From an uncultured Eubacteriales bacterium (GTDB lineage: Bacteria; Bacillota; Clostridia; Christensenellales; QAND01): 24,782 nucleotides of DNA. The position numbers and the translations under genes are program-made. The notes beneath the pieces were generated by a model, which ran no database searches, was not told the origin of the DNA, and saw only the letters and a list, made by a program, of their open reading frames with translations. Positions 6,132 to 13,484 of the stretch are shown one piece after another (position 1 is the first letter of the stretch; the number at the start of each line of letters is the position of its first letter). Location of the stretch: contig UREB01000006.1 of the NCBI GenBank assembly GCA_900546685.1, forward strand, positions 1 to 24,782. Direction: 5' to 3'.

Positions 6132-7781
6132 CTAATCGCGTTTTATTTTTTGGTACAGCACCACGCCGCCGCCCACGGCCGCCACACCCAGCACAGCCCA
6201 CAGCACCCACATCGGCAGGCTACCGTCGCCCGTGCTTACGCCGCCCGGCGTCTGCGTTGCCGCGGGCGGGTTGGTCTGCGCCGGCGTTGTCTGCGGCGTG
6301 GCCGTAGGCGCCGCGCCCTCCTCTGCCAGCGTCAGCTGCACCGGCTTTTCGCTTTCCACCGCCACGCCATGGTAGCTCATCTTGGCGGTAAAGGTATAGG
6401 TGCTGGGCGTGCGCACCAAATAGGTGGCCTCGGCCGTCTGCGCATCCTCGCCCACCGCCGTCGGCGTGCCGATGGCCTGGCCGTTTACCATAAACTGGAT
6501 CTCGGCGTCCGCCAGCGCACGATCCAGCGTGGCCGTCAGCGCAACGGTATCGCCCGCTTTCAGCGGCTCGTTTGCCTTGGCGGAAAGGCGCAGCGTTAAA
6601 GTATCCAGCTGCAAAGCGCCATCGCCCTCCAGCTTGCCCAAACAGCTAAGCTTATGCCCGTTTTCTATCAGTTGAGATCCTTGGGGCAGCGTCAGCGTTT
6701 GGTCCTTTTCAATGGTAAGATCGCCCGTCAGCTTCATCTGCCCATACACCGTGCCGGCCTGCCCGTTGAAAAAGAGGCCGGTCGGGTTCTGCGCTTTGGA
6801 GAATGTCTCGGCATTGCCTGCATCGCCATACCACACAACGCCGTTTATCGTCAGGCTGTCGGCGGCCGGCCAATTCATACCGCCCACCGTGCCCTTGGTG
6901 GTCAGCGTGCCGCCCAAAAGCTCGATCTTGCCCTCGGCAGTATCCGTCTCACTGTACATGCCGGACCCCATCGCATTGCCGTAGCCCGCCACCGCCGTGA
7001 CCTGGCCGCCGGTGATGCGGATCGTGCCAAACGGGCCGCTGGCCCCTGCGCCGATGGCCGTGGAGGCACCGCCGTGCGCCTGGGCATACACCGTGCCGCC
7101 GGAAATTTCTATAAGCTCTGCGCCGGCTTTGTTCAGCCCGCCGCCGCCAATGGCCGCCGTGTTGCCATAGCCGTGCACCGTCACTTGGCCGCTGCAAATA
7201 TAGATCGGCCCTGCCACAGCGCTGTATCCGCCGCCGATGGCTGCGCCGTCGCGGTTTGTTGCCTCGATCACGCCGCCCTCAATGCGGATGGTGCCGCTCT
7301 TGCCGGTGGAAACGCCGATACAGGCTCCGCCTTGGGTTTCGGCCGTCAGCTTGCCTTCGCCCTTTACCGTCAGCCGCGCGCCCTCCGGCACACGGATCGC
7401 GTCCGCAGCGCTCACCCCGTGGCTGGCGGTTGTCAATGTATTTTCCCCCGTCAGTGTCAGCGTTAGGTGCGCGCCGCTCTCAACGGCAATGGGCGGCATC
7501 TTGCCCGCGCCCTCTGCCATGTTTACGTTTTCCAGCGTCATGGCGATATCGCCACTCTGCACCGTGATGGTGTTGGTGGTCTGCCCGCCGCTCTGCTTTA
7601 TGCGGTAAGCGCCGCTGTACGGCGTCTCCTGTCCGTTTTGCACATACTTTGTTTCTGTGATGGTGATGCTGCCCCCTGCCAGATCCAGCGTTTTTTCCTC
7701 CGCCGCCAGCGAGAAGGCCGGTACGCACCAGGCCAAAAATGCCATCGTCAATACCCAGCACATCGTTTTTCTCTTCATCAT
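6132..7781 (-). CDS. Membrane-anchored surface protein with beta-solenoid repeats and Ig-like domain
   Basis: 549 residues, predicted to be exported and tethered at the C-terminus. Residues 1-27 are a signal peptide (hydrophobic run ending AFSLAA). From about 60 to 320 come strand-turn repeats with recurring AIGGG or AIGAG followed by IRITGG or IEISGG blocks about every 30 residues, a pattern seen in carbohydrate-binding-domain surface proteins of Firmicutes. An Ig-like module follows (about 400-485, AGDTVALTATL to VQLTL). Then comes a Pro/Thr/Ala-rich linker, a TGDGSLPMW motif and a single membrane helix (about 520-543) ending in KIKRD. There is no LPXTG sortase motif; LPMW sits where one might be expected. 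It probably binds glycan or host surface; the function is unproven. Confidence 0.85.
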   Translation of the reverse strand: MMKRKTMCWVLTMAFLAWCVPAFSLAAEEKTLDLAGGSITITETKYVQNGQETPYSGAYRIKQSGGQTTNTITVQSGDIAMTLENVNMAEGAGKMPPIAVESGAHLTLTLTGENTLTTASHGVSAADAIRVPEGARLTVKGEGKLTAETQGGACIGVSTGKSGTIRIEGGVIEATNRDGAAIGGGYSAVAGPIYICSGQVTVHGYGNTAAIGGGGLNKAGAELIEISGGTVYAQAHGGASTAIGAGASGPFGTIRITGGQVTAVAGYGNAMGSGMYSETDTAEGKIELLGGTLTTKGTVGGMNWPAADSLTINGVVWYGDAGNAETFSKAQNPTGLFFNGQAGTVYGQMKLTGDLTIEKDQTLTLPQGSQLIENGHKLSCLGKLEGDGALQLDTLTLRLSAKANEPLKAGDTVALTATLDRALADAEIQFMVNGQAIGTPTAVGEDAQTAEATYLVRTPSTYTFTAKMSYHGVAVESEKPVQLTLAEEGAAPTATPQTTPAQTNPPAATQTPGGVSTGDGSLPMWVLWAVLGVAAVGGGVVLYQKIKRD

Positions 7782-7836
7782 AAACCCATCCTGCCTTTAT
7801 ACAGTCGTTTGGTGTCGGTTCTGTTCTATTATGTCC

Positions 7837-7864
7837 ATTATAATAAAATATGCGCGCCCGTCAA
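7837..7864 (-). promoter_or_regulatory. Promoter of the surface protein gene
   Basis: On the minus strand TTGACG (7859-7864), a 16-base spacer and a consensus TATAAT (7837-7842). The leader before the ATG at 7781 is about 50 bases. Confidence 0.75.
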
Positions 7865-7950
7865 CGATTTTCCCTCTTTTCCCGCCGCCAGATTGTGTTA
7901 AAATATGGGTTATGTATTGAAATTTACACCCAATAGGAAGTGAATATCCC

Positions 7951-9132
7951 TTGCAGTTTGCCAACCGAATGGATGCCTTTGGCGTCGGTATCTTCAGTCA
8001 GCTGGCCCAGATGCGCGCCCAGCGGGTTTCCCAGGGCCTGCCGGTGGTGGATCTCTCCGTCGGCGCGCCCAACATTGCCCCCGCCCCGCATATCATGCAG
8101 GCGCTCAGCCGTGAAGCGCTTGTGCCGGAAAACTATCTCTATGCCCTGGGCGATACCCAGGCACTCCGCGAGGCCGTAGCCGCCTGGTATCTGCGCCGCT
8201 ACGGCGTAACGCTGGACCCTGCCTCCGAAATCGTCTCGCTTTTGGGTTCCCAGGAAGGGCTGGCGCATATCGCGCTTTCCATCGTAGACCCAGGCGACGT
8301 TGTCCTCGTGCCAGATCCCTGCTACCCCATCTTTGCCGATGGGCCGCGCCTGGCGGGCGCCTCTCTGTATCCTATGCCGCAGCGTGCGGAAAACGGGTAT
8401 CTCATCGATCTGGACGAGATCCCCCCGTCCGTAGCCCAAAAGGCCAAGCTGATGGTGGTATCCTATCCCAACAACCCCACGGCGGTTTTGGCGCCGGATG
8501 GCTTTTATCATAAGCTTATCGCGTTTGCCGCCAAATACGATATCATCGTTTTGCACGATAACGCCTATTCGGAGTTGGTGTTTGACGGCGCTTCCTGCGG
8601 CAGCTTTTTGGCCTATCCCGGCGCCAAGGAGGTGGGGGTGGAGTTCAACTCCCTCTCCAAAACCTATGGGCTGGCCGGCGCGCGCTGCGGGTTTTGCGTG
8701 GGCTGCCGCGCCGTTGTCGAGCGCCTGTCTGTTTTGAAGAGCAACCTGGATTACGACATGTTTTTGCCAATCCAAAAGGCCGCCATCGCCGCCATCACCG
8801 GCGACCAAAGCTGCGTGGAAGCCACCCGCCAAGCGTACCAGCAGCGCCGCGATGTGCTGGTGGAAGGGCTCAACGCCCTAGGCTGGCCCGTGCAAAAGCC
8901 GCAAGCCACCATGTTTGTATGGGCCAAACTGCCGCACGGCTTTGCCGACGACCGAAAATTCGTACAGGATCTGCTCCGTGAAAGCGGCCTGCTCGTAACC
9001 CCCGGCAGCGCGTTCGGCGCTTTGGGCAAAGGGCATGTGCGCATGGCGCTTGTGCAGGAAAACGACGCTGTGCAGGGCGCGCTGGAAACGCTGCGCCAAA
9101 GCGGCTTTCTTTCCTCCGGCGAAGGCCGGTAA
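7951..9132 (+). CDS. PLP-dependent class I/II aminotransferase, LL-diaminopimelate aminotransferase-like
   Basis: Predicted cytoplasmic fold-type I aminotransferase of about 393 residues. Visible landmarks are VGAPNIAPAPHI (substrate loop), LGSQEGLAHI (PLP phosphate contact), SYPNNPT with PLP-ring Asn, HDNAYSEL (Asp203, Tyr206), and SLSKTYGLAGARCGF with Schiff-base Lys237. The overall pattern best fits the DapL/aspartate aminotransferase-like group, which may act in lysine and peptidoglycan precursor synthesis; substrate cannot be fixed by eye. Translation probably starts at TTG 7951, with AGGAAGTGA seven bases upstream; the first ATG is six codons later and has no ribosome site. Two hairpin terminators follow in tandem. 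Gene neighbours give no pathway clue. Confidence 0.9.
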   Translation: MQFANRMDAFGVGIFSQLAQMRAQRVSQGLPVVDLSVGAPNIAPAPHIMQALSREALVPENYLYALGDTQALREAVAAWYLRRYGVTLDPASEIVSLLGSQEGLAHIALSIVDPGDVVLVPDPCYPIFADGPRLAGASLYPMPQRAENGYLIDLDEIPPSVAQKAKLMVVSYPNNPTAVLAPDGFYHKLIAFAAKYDIIVLHDNAYSELVFDGASCGSFLAYPGAKEVGVEFNSLSKTYGLAGARCGFCVGCRAVVERLSVLKSNLDYDMFLPIQKAAIAAITGDQSCVEATRQAYQQRRDVLVEGLNALGWPVQKPQATMFVWAKLPHGFADDRKFVQDLLRESGLLVTPGSAFGALGKGHVRMALVQENDAVQGALETLRQSGFLSSGEGR

Positions 9133-9152
9133 CGCATTGCCCCCTCCGCTGC

Positions 9153-9183
9153 AAAAAAGGGCGGCGCATACCGCCGTCCTTTT
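9153..9183. terminator. Bidirectional terminator after the aminotransferase
   Basis: Twelve-base arms (9155-9166 and 9172-9183) pair with one G-U position around a five-base loop, with A and T runs at the ends. It lies between the convergent aminotransferase and the small minus-strand gene. Confidence 0.75.
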
Positions 9184-9184
9184 C

Positions 9185-9430
9185 CTATTGCTTATGCCGC
9201 CCGTCAAGCTCAGGGCCGCCCTGCGGGGCGGCTTTTTTGCTGTGCCTCGGCCGCCTTTTTCCCTCGCCCTCCGCCTGCTCATAAAACGTGCTTTGCTGCT
9301 TGATAGCATGCTTCAAGCAGCAAAGCACGCGCAGATCCTGCTCAGATTTAGCCGGCGAAAGGATGTCTATGGCCTGCAGCGCCCCATTCAGCAGCTTGGC
9401 ATACATACTTTCAAACACGTTTGTTTGCAT
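9185..9430 (-). CDS. Small hypothetical protein, divergent from XRE regulator
   Basis: An 81-residue protein that I do not recognise. It is judged real because GAGGAGGGG lies seven bases before the ATG and a good promoter (TTTACA-17-TATAAT) lies just upstream. The N-terminal half (MQTNVFESMYAKLLNG) looks helical. The C-terminal third is Lys, Arg, Gly and Pro-rich and is encoded across an opposing terminator, so it may be poorly constrained. The middle of the gene carries a perfect 17-bp hairpin. It is divergent from the HTH gene at 9553 and shares its operator, suggesting control by that regulator. A DNA-binding, antitoxin-like or stress role cannot be told apart from the sequence. Confidence 0.6.
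   Translation of the reverse strand: MQTNVFESMYAKLLNGALQAIDILSPAKSEQDLRVLCCLKHAIKQQSTFYEQAEGEGKRRPRHSKKAAPQGGPELDGRHKQ
9215..9238 (+). terminator. Second plus-strand terminator, inside the opposing small gene
   Basis: GCCGCCC (9215-9221), loop TGCG, GGGCGGC (9226-9232), then six T. It is a textbook plus-strand terminator that would back up the first one after the aminotransferase. It overlaps the 3' end of the minus-strand small gene. Confidence 0.75.
9287..9329. repeat. Perfect 17-bp inverted repeat inside the small gene
   Basis: CGTGCTTTGCTGCTTGA (9287-9303) and its exact reverse complement (9313-9329) enclose nine bases that contain the palindrome AGCATGCT. No T run follows, so it is not a normal terminator. 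It lies within the coding frame of the small minus-strand gene. Confidence 0.85.
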
Positions 9431-9468
9431 AACGCAGCCCCTCCTCGGATAGGCTAATCCGTATGTCC

Positions 9469-9510
9469 GATGTTTACATTATATAATGCAATAATCTATA
9501 TGTAAACATC
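9469..9510. promoter_or_regulatory. Shared operator with overlapping divergent promoters
   Basis: GATGTTTACAT (9469-9479) and its exact reverse complement ATGTAAACATC (9500-9510) are 20 bases apart, with centres 31 bp apart or about three helical turns. For the minus strand, TTTACA (9501-9506), 17 bases, TATAAT (9478-9483) is a near-consensus promoter. The left arm supplies a matching TTTACA (9473-9478) for a weaker plus-strand promoter (about 18 bases, TATATG). Each arm therefore holds one -35 box. The HTH protein encoded next door is the likely repressor of both genes. Confidence 0.75.
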
Positions 9511-9522
9511 AGCTATCCGTTA

Positions 9523-9540
9523 TCATCATTTTAATGATGA
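9523..9540 (+). promoter_or_regulatory. Small stem-loop before the XRE gene ribosome site
   Basis: TCATCATT (9523-9530) and AATGATGA (9533-9540) form an eight-base inverted repeat with a two-base centre, directly before AAAGGAAG and the ATG. As RNA the loop would be too tight for full pairing, so it may equally be a DNA operator site. Confidence 0.4.
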
Positions 9541-9552
9541 AAGGAAGAAAGC

Positions 9553-9750
9553 ATGCTGCGTTTGAATGTGCTGCCCTTGCTGCGGGCGCAGGGGAAAACC
9601 AAATATTGGCTGTATAAGCAGCTGGGTATGAGCTACCAAAACTTTAATAGGATGGTCAACAACCAAACCAAATCCATTCGATACGAGGTCATCGAGACGC
9701 TCTGCCAGGTTCTGGAGTGTACGCCAAACGATTTGTTTATTTCGGATTAG
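9553..9750 (+). CDS. XRE/Cro-family helix-turn-helix regulator
   Basis: A 65-residue DNA-binding protein consisting of little more than a Cro/C1-type HTH. Helices are visible as KTKYWLYKQLGMSYQNFNRMV (helix-turn-helix, about residues 16-36), then YEVIETLCQVLECTPNDLFI, the usual C-terminal block of this group. AAAGGAAG before the ATG supports the start. It is divergent from the small gene at 9185-9430 and follows an 11-bp inverted operator, so autoregulation and control of that neighbour are likely. It has no protease or sensor domain. The stop codon is followed at once by the first unit of a palindromic repeat. Confidence 0.9.
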   Translation: MLRLNVLPLLRAQGKTKYWLYKQLGMSYQNFNRMVNNQTKSIRYEVIETLCQVLECTPNDLFISD

Positions 9751-9935
9751 CCGCCTAGTAGGCGGCGCCGCGTCCGGCCTTTTTTCGGATTCAGGGCAGG
9801 GATTCTGCCCCGGGGAAATCCTTCGGCTATGCCCCCTCTTCCCCATTTCGCCTAGCAGGCGGCGCCGGGTCCGGCCTTTTTCTATCCTTTGCAGGCTGTT
9901 CTGCCCCGAAAAGGGGCTTTTGTTTTTTCAAGCCC
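9751..9935 (+). repeat. Two diverged units of a roughly 97-bp palindromic repeat
   Basis: Units begin at 9752 and 9849, a 97-base period. Their first 28 bases match at 26 positions: head palindrome CGCCTAG(T/C)AGGCGGCG, then CCGGCC and a T run. Later parts are looser but both contain CTGCCCCG. The head and order of blocks resemble the 96-bp array at 12985. The first unit starts directly after the TAG stop codon of the HTH gene. The end boundary is approximate. Confidence 0.7.
9903..9927 (+). terminator. Likely terminator of the HTH gene, inside the repeat
   Basis: GCCCC (9903-9907), loop GAAAA, GGGGC (9913-9917), then TTTTGTTTTTT. The stem is short but GC-only and the T tract is long. It forms part of the second repeat unit. 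Confidence 0.6.
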
Positions 9936-10044
9936 CGCCTGCCTTTCTGTTTACTTCGGTTTTATTTGGTTTCGGCGTTTCTGCACATCCTTTCTTCCCT
10001 GTTTGTATCCAGATTCCCTTCTTGTTACTTATTTCACAATTTTC

Positions 10045-10073
10045 TGGACTTTTCCCTTTCCCCGCTGTACAAT
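10045..10073 (+). promoter_or_regulatory. Promoter of the DUF5058/M20 operon
   Basis: TGGACT (10045-10050), a 17-base spacer and TACAAT (10068-10073), about 50 bases before the first ATG. The -35 box is weak (four of six). Confidence 0.5.
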
Positions 10074-10122
10074 ACCTCTGTTCTATTACTTTTTTAATCT
10101 TGTAAGAAAGGGGGAAAGGAGC

Positions 10123-10842
10123 ATGTTTAATCCCAACGACTTTTTCCTGTTTGCGCTGGTCTCCGTTGTCATTCTATTTATATTGGCTCAATCGGTCTAT
10201 TTTCTCATCAAGGCCTGGCGCAGGGCAAAAGAGCTTGGCTTTACCGCGGCGGTGTTGAAAAAGACTGCCGTTTCCAGTGCTACCTTTACCATCGCGCCCG
10301 CGATTTCCATTCTGCTGGGCGTTATCACGTTGTCCAACTTTTTAGGCTTGCCGCTGCCCTGGCTGCGGCTCAGCGTCATCGGCGCGCTCACCTATGAGCT
10401 CCCGGCTGCTACCTCGGCGGCCAGCGCGCTCGGGGTTTCCATCGCCACAACGGTCACAGACCCTACGGTGTATTCCGCCATCGCTTGGGTGATGACGCTG
10501 GGAATCATCCCCGGCCTTATCCTGGTGCCGCTGTTTATGAAAAAGATCCAGCGCGGCATCGTCAACCTAAAAACCAAGGATGAAAAATGGGGCGAAATTT
10601 TTATGACCGCCCTGTTCCTAGGCATGATCTCTGCATTCTTGGGCATGATCTTTGCAGACATCAATACCGGCATCGCAGGGTGGATCCCCATCTTCGTCAT
10701 GCTGATTTCCGCGGCGCTGATGTGCATTTGCGGCCTATTGGTCAAAAAATGCGGCTGGCGCTGGCTTCAGGATTTTGCCCTGCCCATCTGTATGCTGGCG
10801 TCGATGGCGCTGTCCATCCCGTTGACCTTTGCGCTCGTGTAA
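10123..10842 (+). CDS. DUF5058 family membrane protein (putative transporter subunit)
   Basis: A 239-residue integral membrane protein with about six or seven hydrophobic segments. The family has no proven function. Blocks that suggest DUF5058 are the FTIAPAISILLGVITLSNFLGLPLPW segment (about residues 55-80) and the following RLSVIGALTYELPAA. The ATG at 10123 follows GGGGGAAAGGAG; the frame is open upstream but lacks a ribosome site there. It is the first gene of a tight operon, 16 bases before a second membrane protein and then an M20 peptidase. The arrangement suggests a two-subunit permease for the peptidase's substrate or product; this is inference. Confidence 0.75.
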   Translation: MFNPNDFFLFALVSVVILFILAQSVYFLIKAWRRAKELGFTAAVLKKTAVSSATFTIAPAISILLGVITLSNFLGLPLPWLRLSVIGALTYELPAATSAASALGVSIATTVTDPTVYSAIAWVMTLGIIPGLILVPLFMKKIQRGIVNLKTKDEKWGEIFMTALFLGMISAFLGMIFADINTGIAGWIPIFVMLISAALMCICGLLVKKCGWRWLQDFALPICMLASMALSIPLTFALV

Positions 10843-10858
10843 AGGAGGTTTTTCATTT

Positions 10859-11521
10859 ATGAAACAAAAACGATCGTATATGCAATCCATTCATACTGCC
10901 GGGCGCATCTGGATGCTGACCGCGTTTGCGCTGCTCATTCTGGTGCCCACCATCATCTGTATCCATTATAAATCCTGGCCCGGCTTTGGCCCGGTCTTCC
11001 AGGGGCTGTTGGGGGTAGCGCCCATCTTTTGGACGGTGGGCACCATCGAGGTGTTTACCTACACGCCGATGCTGGGCGCGGGCGGCTCATACCTCGGCTT
11101 TGTTACCGGCAATCTGACCAACCTAAAAGTGCCCTGCGCGCTCAACGCCATGCAGTCTGCCGGCGTGGAGCCCGGTACGGAGGAGGGCGAGGTCTTATCC
11201 ACCATCGCCATTGCGGTCAGCTCTATTGTCACCACCGTAATCATCATCCTGGGTGTATTTATGCTCAATACCCTGCGCCCCATTTTGGAAAGCCCCATGC
11301 TGGCGCCGGCGTTTGCCAACATTCTGCCCGCGCTGTTTGGCGGCCTGGCGGTGGTGTATGTATCCAAGGATTGGAAAATAGCCCTGGCGCCGCTGCTCTT
11401 CATGGTGGTGCTGTTTCTCTGCGTACCCAGCCTGGCCGATTCTGTCGGTGTGCTGGTGCCGGTGGGTTCTTTATTGGCCATCGGCGTGGCGCGCATCCTG
11501 TATAAAAAAGGCTTGCTGTAA
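10859..11521 (+). CDS. Integral membrane protein, partner of the DUF5058 protein
   Basis: A 220-residue protein with about six predicted membrane helices (for example near 18-38, 115-138 and 175-195). I do not recognise a named family. GGAGG lies ten bases before the ATG, and the previous stop codon overlaps this ribosome region, so the two genes are probably translationally coupled. Gly-rich GAGGSYLGFVTGNLTNLK (about residues 73-90) between membrane segments resembles a re-entrant or substrate loop. The paired, similar-sized membrane proteins suggest a heteromeric transporter. The M20 peptidase follows after 23 bases. Confidence 0.75.
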   Translation: MKQKRSYMQSIHTAGRIWMLTAFALLILVPTIICIHYKSWPGFGPVFQGLLGVAPIFWTVGTIEVFTYTPMLGAGGSYLGFVTGNLTNLKVPCALNAMQSAGVEPGTEEGEVLSTIAIAVSSIVTTVIIILGVFMLNTLRPILESPMLAPAFANILPALFGGLAVVYVSKDWKIALAPLLFMVVLFLCVPSLADSVGVLVPVGSLLAIGVARILYKKGLL

Positions 11522-11544
11522 TCTGGAAAGGAAGCGATGATTTT

Positions 11545-12984
11545 ATGTGGTGGCTTATCATACTATTGGCCGCGCTGCTGTTGCTGCTAGGGGTCATATT
11601 GGTGCGCACCCTGCGCTTTACCCCGCCGGCAGAGCGCATCCCGGAGGCGCAGCCCGTCTCGGTGGATGGAAAAAAAGCAACCGAACACCTGGCAGCCATG
11701 ATCCGCTGCCAAACGGTGTCCTCCCGCGATAAATCCCAGGAGGACGGCGCAGAGTTTGAAAAGTTCCGGCAGCTGCTGCCAAAGCTCTATCCACGCATCC
11801 ATGAAACGTGCGAATGTGAGCACATCGGGCGCCATGGCCTTCTGTTCCGCTGGCCGGGCCGGCAGGAAGGCGCGCCCACCGTTTTGATGGCGCATTATGA
11901 CGTTGTGGCCCCCGGCGATCTTTCCGCCTGGGAAAAGCCGCCGTTTGACGGTGTGGTCGAGGGCGGTTATCTTTGGGGCCGCGGCACGCTGGATACCAAA
12001 GGCACGCTGTGCGGCATTTTAGAGGCGGCGGAAACGCTGATAAACGAAGGCTTTGCCCCGCAGCATGATATTTACTTTTCCTTTGCCGGCGATGAGGAGA
12101 TCATGGGCGACGGCGCGCCGCAGATCGTCGATGTGCTGGAAGCCCGTCACATCCGCCCCGCGCTGGTCGTGGATGAGGGCGGCGCTGTGGTAGAGCATGT
12201 GTTTCCCGGGGTGGATAAGCCCTGCGCGCTCATCGGCATCGGCGAAAAGGGCCAGCTGGAGGCGGAGTTTTCCCTACACAGCCAGGGCGGCCATGCCTCC
12301 AGCCCGCCGCCGCATACGCCGGTAGGCGTGCTGGCGCAGGCGGTTACGGCGGTGGAGGGCCGTCCCTTCCCCATGAAGCTCACTCCGCCGGCAGCAGAGA
12401 TGTTCGATACGCTCGGCCGCCACAGCACGTTTGTCTACCGCATGATCTTTGCCAACCTCTGGCTGTTTCGCCCGGTGCTGGATGCCCTCTGCAAAAAGCA
12501 GGGCGGCGAAATGAACGCCCTGATGCGCACCACCTGCGCGTTTACCATGATGGAGGGCAGCCGCCAATCCAACGTCATCCCGCCCCAGGCCAAGGTAGGC
12601 GCCAATCTGCGCCTCATCGGCGGCGATACGATGGAGTCTGCGCTGCGCTATCTGCGCGCTACCGTGCGCAATCCGGACATCGATATCACGGCCGTGCAGG
12701 GGATGAATCCCTCTCCCTATTCCGATACCAAGGGAGAAGGGTGGCAGCGGCTTAAGACCGCTATCGGCCAATCCTGGCCGGAGGCCATCGTTTCTCCCTA
12801 TCTAATGATCGCATGCAGCGATTCGCGGCATTTCTGCCGCATCTCGGACGCCGTTATGCGGTTTTCCGCCATGGCGCTGTCCGGGGAAGAGCGCGCGCTG
12901 ATCCATGGCAACAACGAGCGCATCCCCGTGCAAAAGATCGCAGATACCGTTGCGTTCTACATGCGCCTGATCCGCCTTTCCTAA
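11545..12984 (+). CDS. Membrane-anchored M20-family metallopeptidase
   Basis: Predicted zinc peptidase or amidohydrolase of 479 residues. A single N-terminal hydrophobic helix (residues 3-20) suggests membrane attachment. Metal and catalytic motifs are in order: AHYDVV (His117, with Asp119), GRGTLDTKG (Asp150), GDEEIMG (Glu184 catalytic, Glu185 metal), VDEGG (Asp in the following metal position) and a C-terminal HGNNERI His. Length and the HYDVV/LDTKG pattern fit the carboxypeptidase S/PM20D1-like branch, which cleaves peptides or N-acyl amino acids. GAAAGGAAG about ten bases upstream supports the start; a nearer upstream ATG is out of frame. It is the last gene of the operon, and its TAA is followed at once by the 96-bp repeat array. 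Confidence 0.9.
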   Translation: MWWLIILLAALLLLLGVILVRTLRFTPPAERIPEAQPVSVDGKKATEHLAAMIRCQTVSSRDKSQEDGAEFEKFRQLLPKLYPRIHETCECEHIGRHGLLFRWPGRQEGAPTVLMAHYDVVAPGDLSAWEKPPFDGVVEGGYLWGRGTLDTKGTLCGILEAAETLINEGFAPQHDIYFSFAGDEEIMGDGAPQIVDVLEARHIRPALVVDEGGAVVEHVFPGVDKPCALIGIGEKGQLEAEFSLHSQGGHASSPPPHTPVGVLAQAVTAVEGRPFPMKLTPPAAEMFDTLGRHSTFVYRMIFANLWLFRPVLDALCKKQGGEMNALMRTTCAFTMMEGSRQSNVIPPQAKVGANLRLIGGDTMESALRYLRATVRNPDIDITAVQGMNPSPYSDTKGEGWQRLKTAIGQSWPEAIVSPYLMIACSDSRHFCRISDAVMRFSAMALSGEERALIHGNNERIPVQKIADTVAFYMRLIRLS

Positions 12985-13351
12985 CCGCCCAGTGGGCGGC
13001 GACTTTTCCGGCCCATCCCTTGCGCTTGGCGTATTGTTTGCCCCGGGGATGGGCTGTTGCTTTTTGCCCCGCTCCCCCTTCCGCCCAGTGGGCGGCGACT
13101 TTTCCGGCCCATCCCTTGCGCTTGGCGTATTGCCTACCCCGGGGATGGGCTGTTGCTTTTTACACCGCTCCCCCTTCCGCCCAGTGGGCGAGGGCTTTTC
13201 CGGCCCATCCCTTGCGCTTGGCGTATTGTTTGCCCCGGGGATGGGCTGTTGCTTTTTGCCCCGCTCCCCCTTCCGCCCAGTGGGCGGCGACTTTTCCGGC
13301 CCATCCCTTGCGCTTGGCGTATTGCCTGCCCCGGGGATGGGCTGTTGCTTT
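12985..13351 (+). repeat. Tandem array of a 96-bp palindromic repeat, 3.8 units
   Basis: Units start at 12985, 13081, 13177 and 13273, exactly 96 bases apart; the last breaks off after 79 bases. Each has a head palindrome CCGCCCAGTGGGCGG (the third unit departs after GGGCG), the block TTTTCCGGCC, and a second inverted pair GCCCATCCC / GGGATGGGC around a 26-base loop. Units differ mainly by scattered substitutions. The array begins directly after the TAA of the M20 gene. Its 96-base period keeps all frames open, so coding-looking shadows arise. No ribosome site was found. Confidence 0.95.
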
Positions 13352-13484
13352 ACATCCGGCCCTGTCCTCTACGCGCAGCAAGCTACTCTGTCGCAGGATG
13401 GGGCCGGTTTTTCTTTTGGATGGCCCCTTTCGGGCCCTAGCCTGGGTGCCTTCGCCCTATTGCCCGGGCATTTGTCCTATATGC

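Noticed and set aside
6654..7466. 270-residue plus-strand open frame opposite the surface protein
   Set aside because: Composition (Ala, Arg, His-rich) is typical of antisense shadows, and the minus strand has a signal peptide, repeats and an anchor.
7924..8832. 302-residue minus-strand open frame opposite the aminotransferase
   Set aside because: It is a shadow of GC-rich coding sequence. The plus strand has clear PLP enzyme motifs, and the minus frame has no ribosome site or family pattern.
12985..13351. CRISPR array
   Set aside because: Whole 96-bp units repeat with no unique spacers, and no cas genes are present.
13352..13484. Possible gene or RNA between the repeat array and the operon promoter
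   Set aside because: No ribosome site, conserved frame or stable hairpin with a T tract was seen; it looks like plain spacer.
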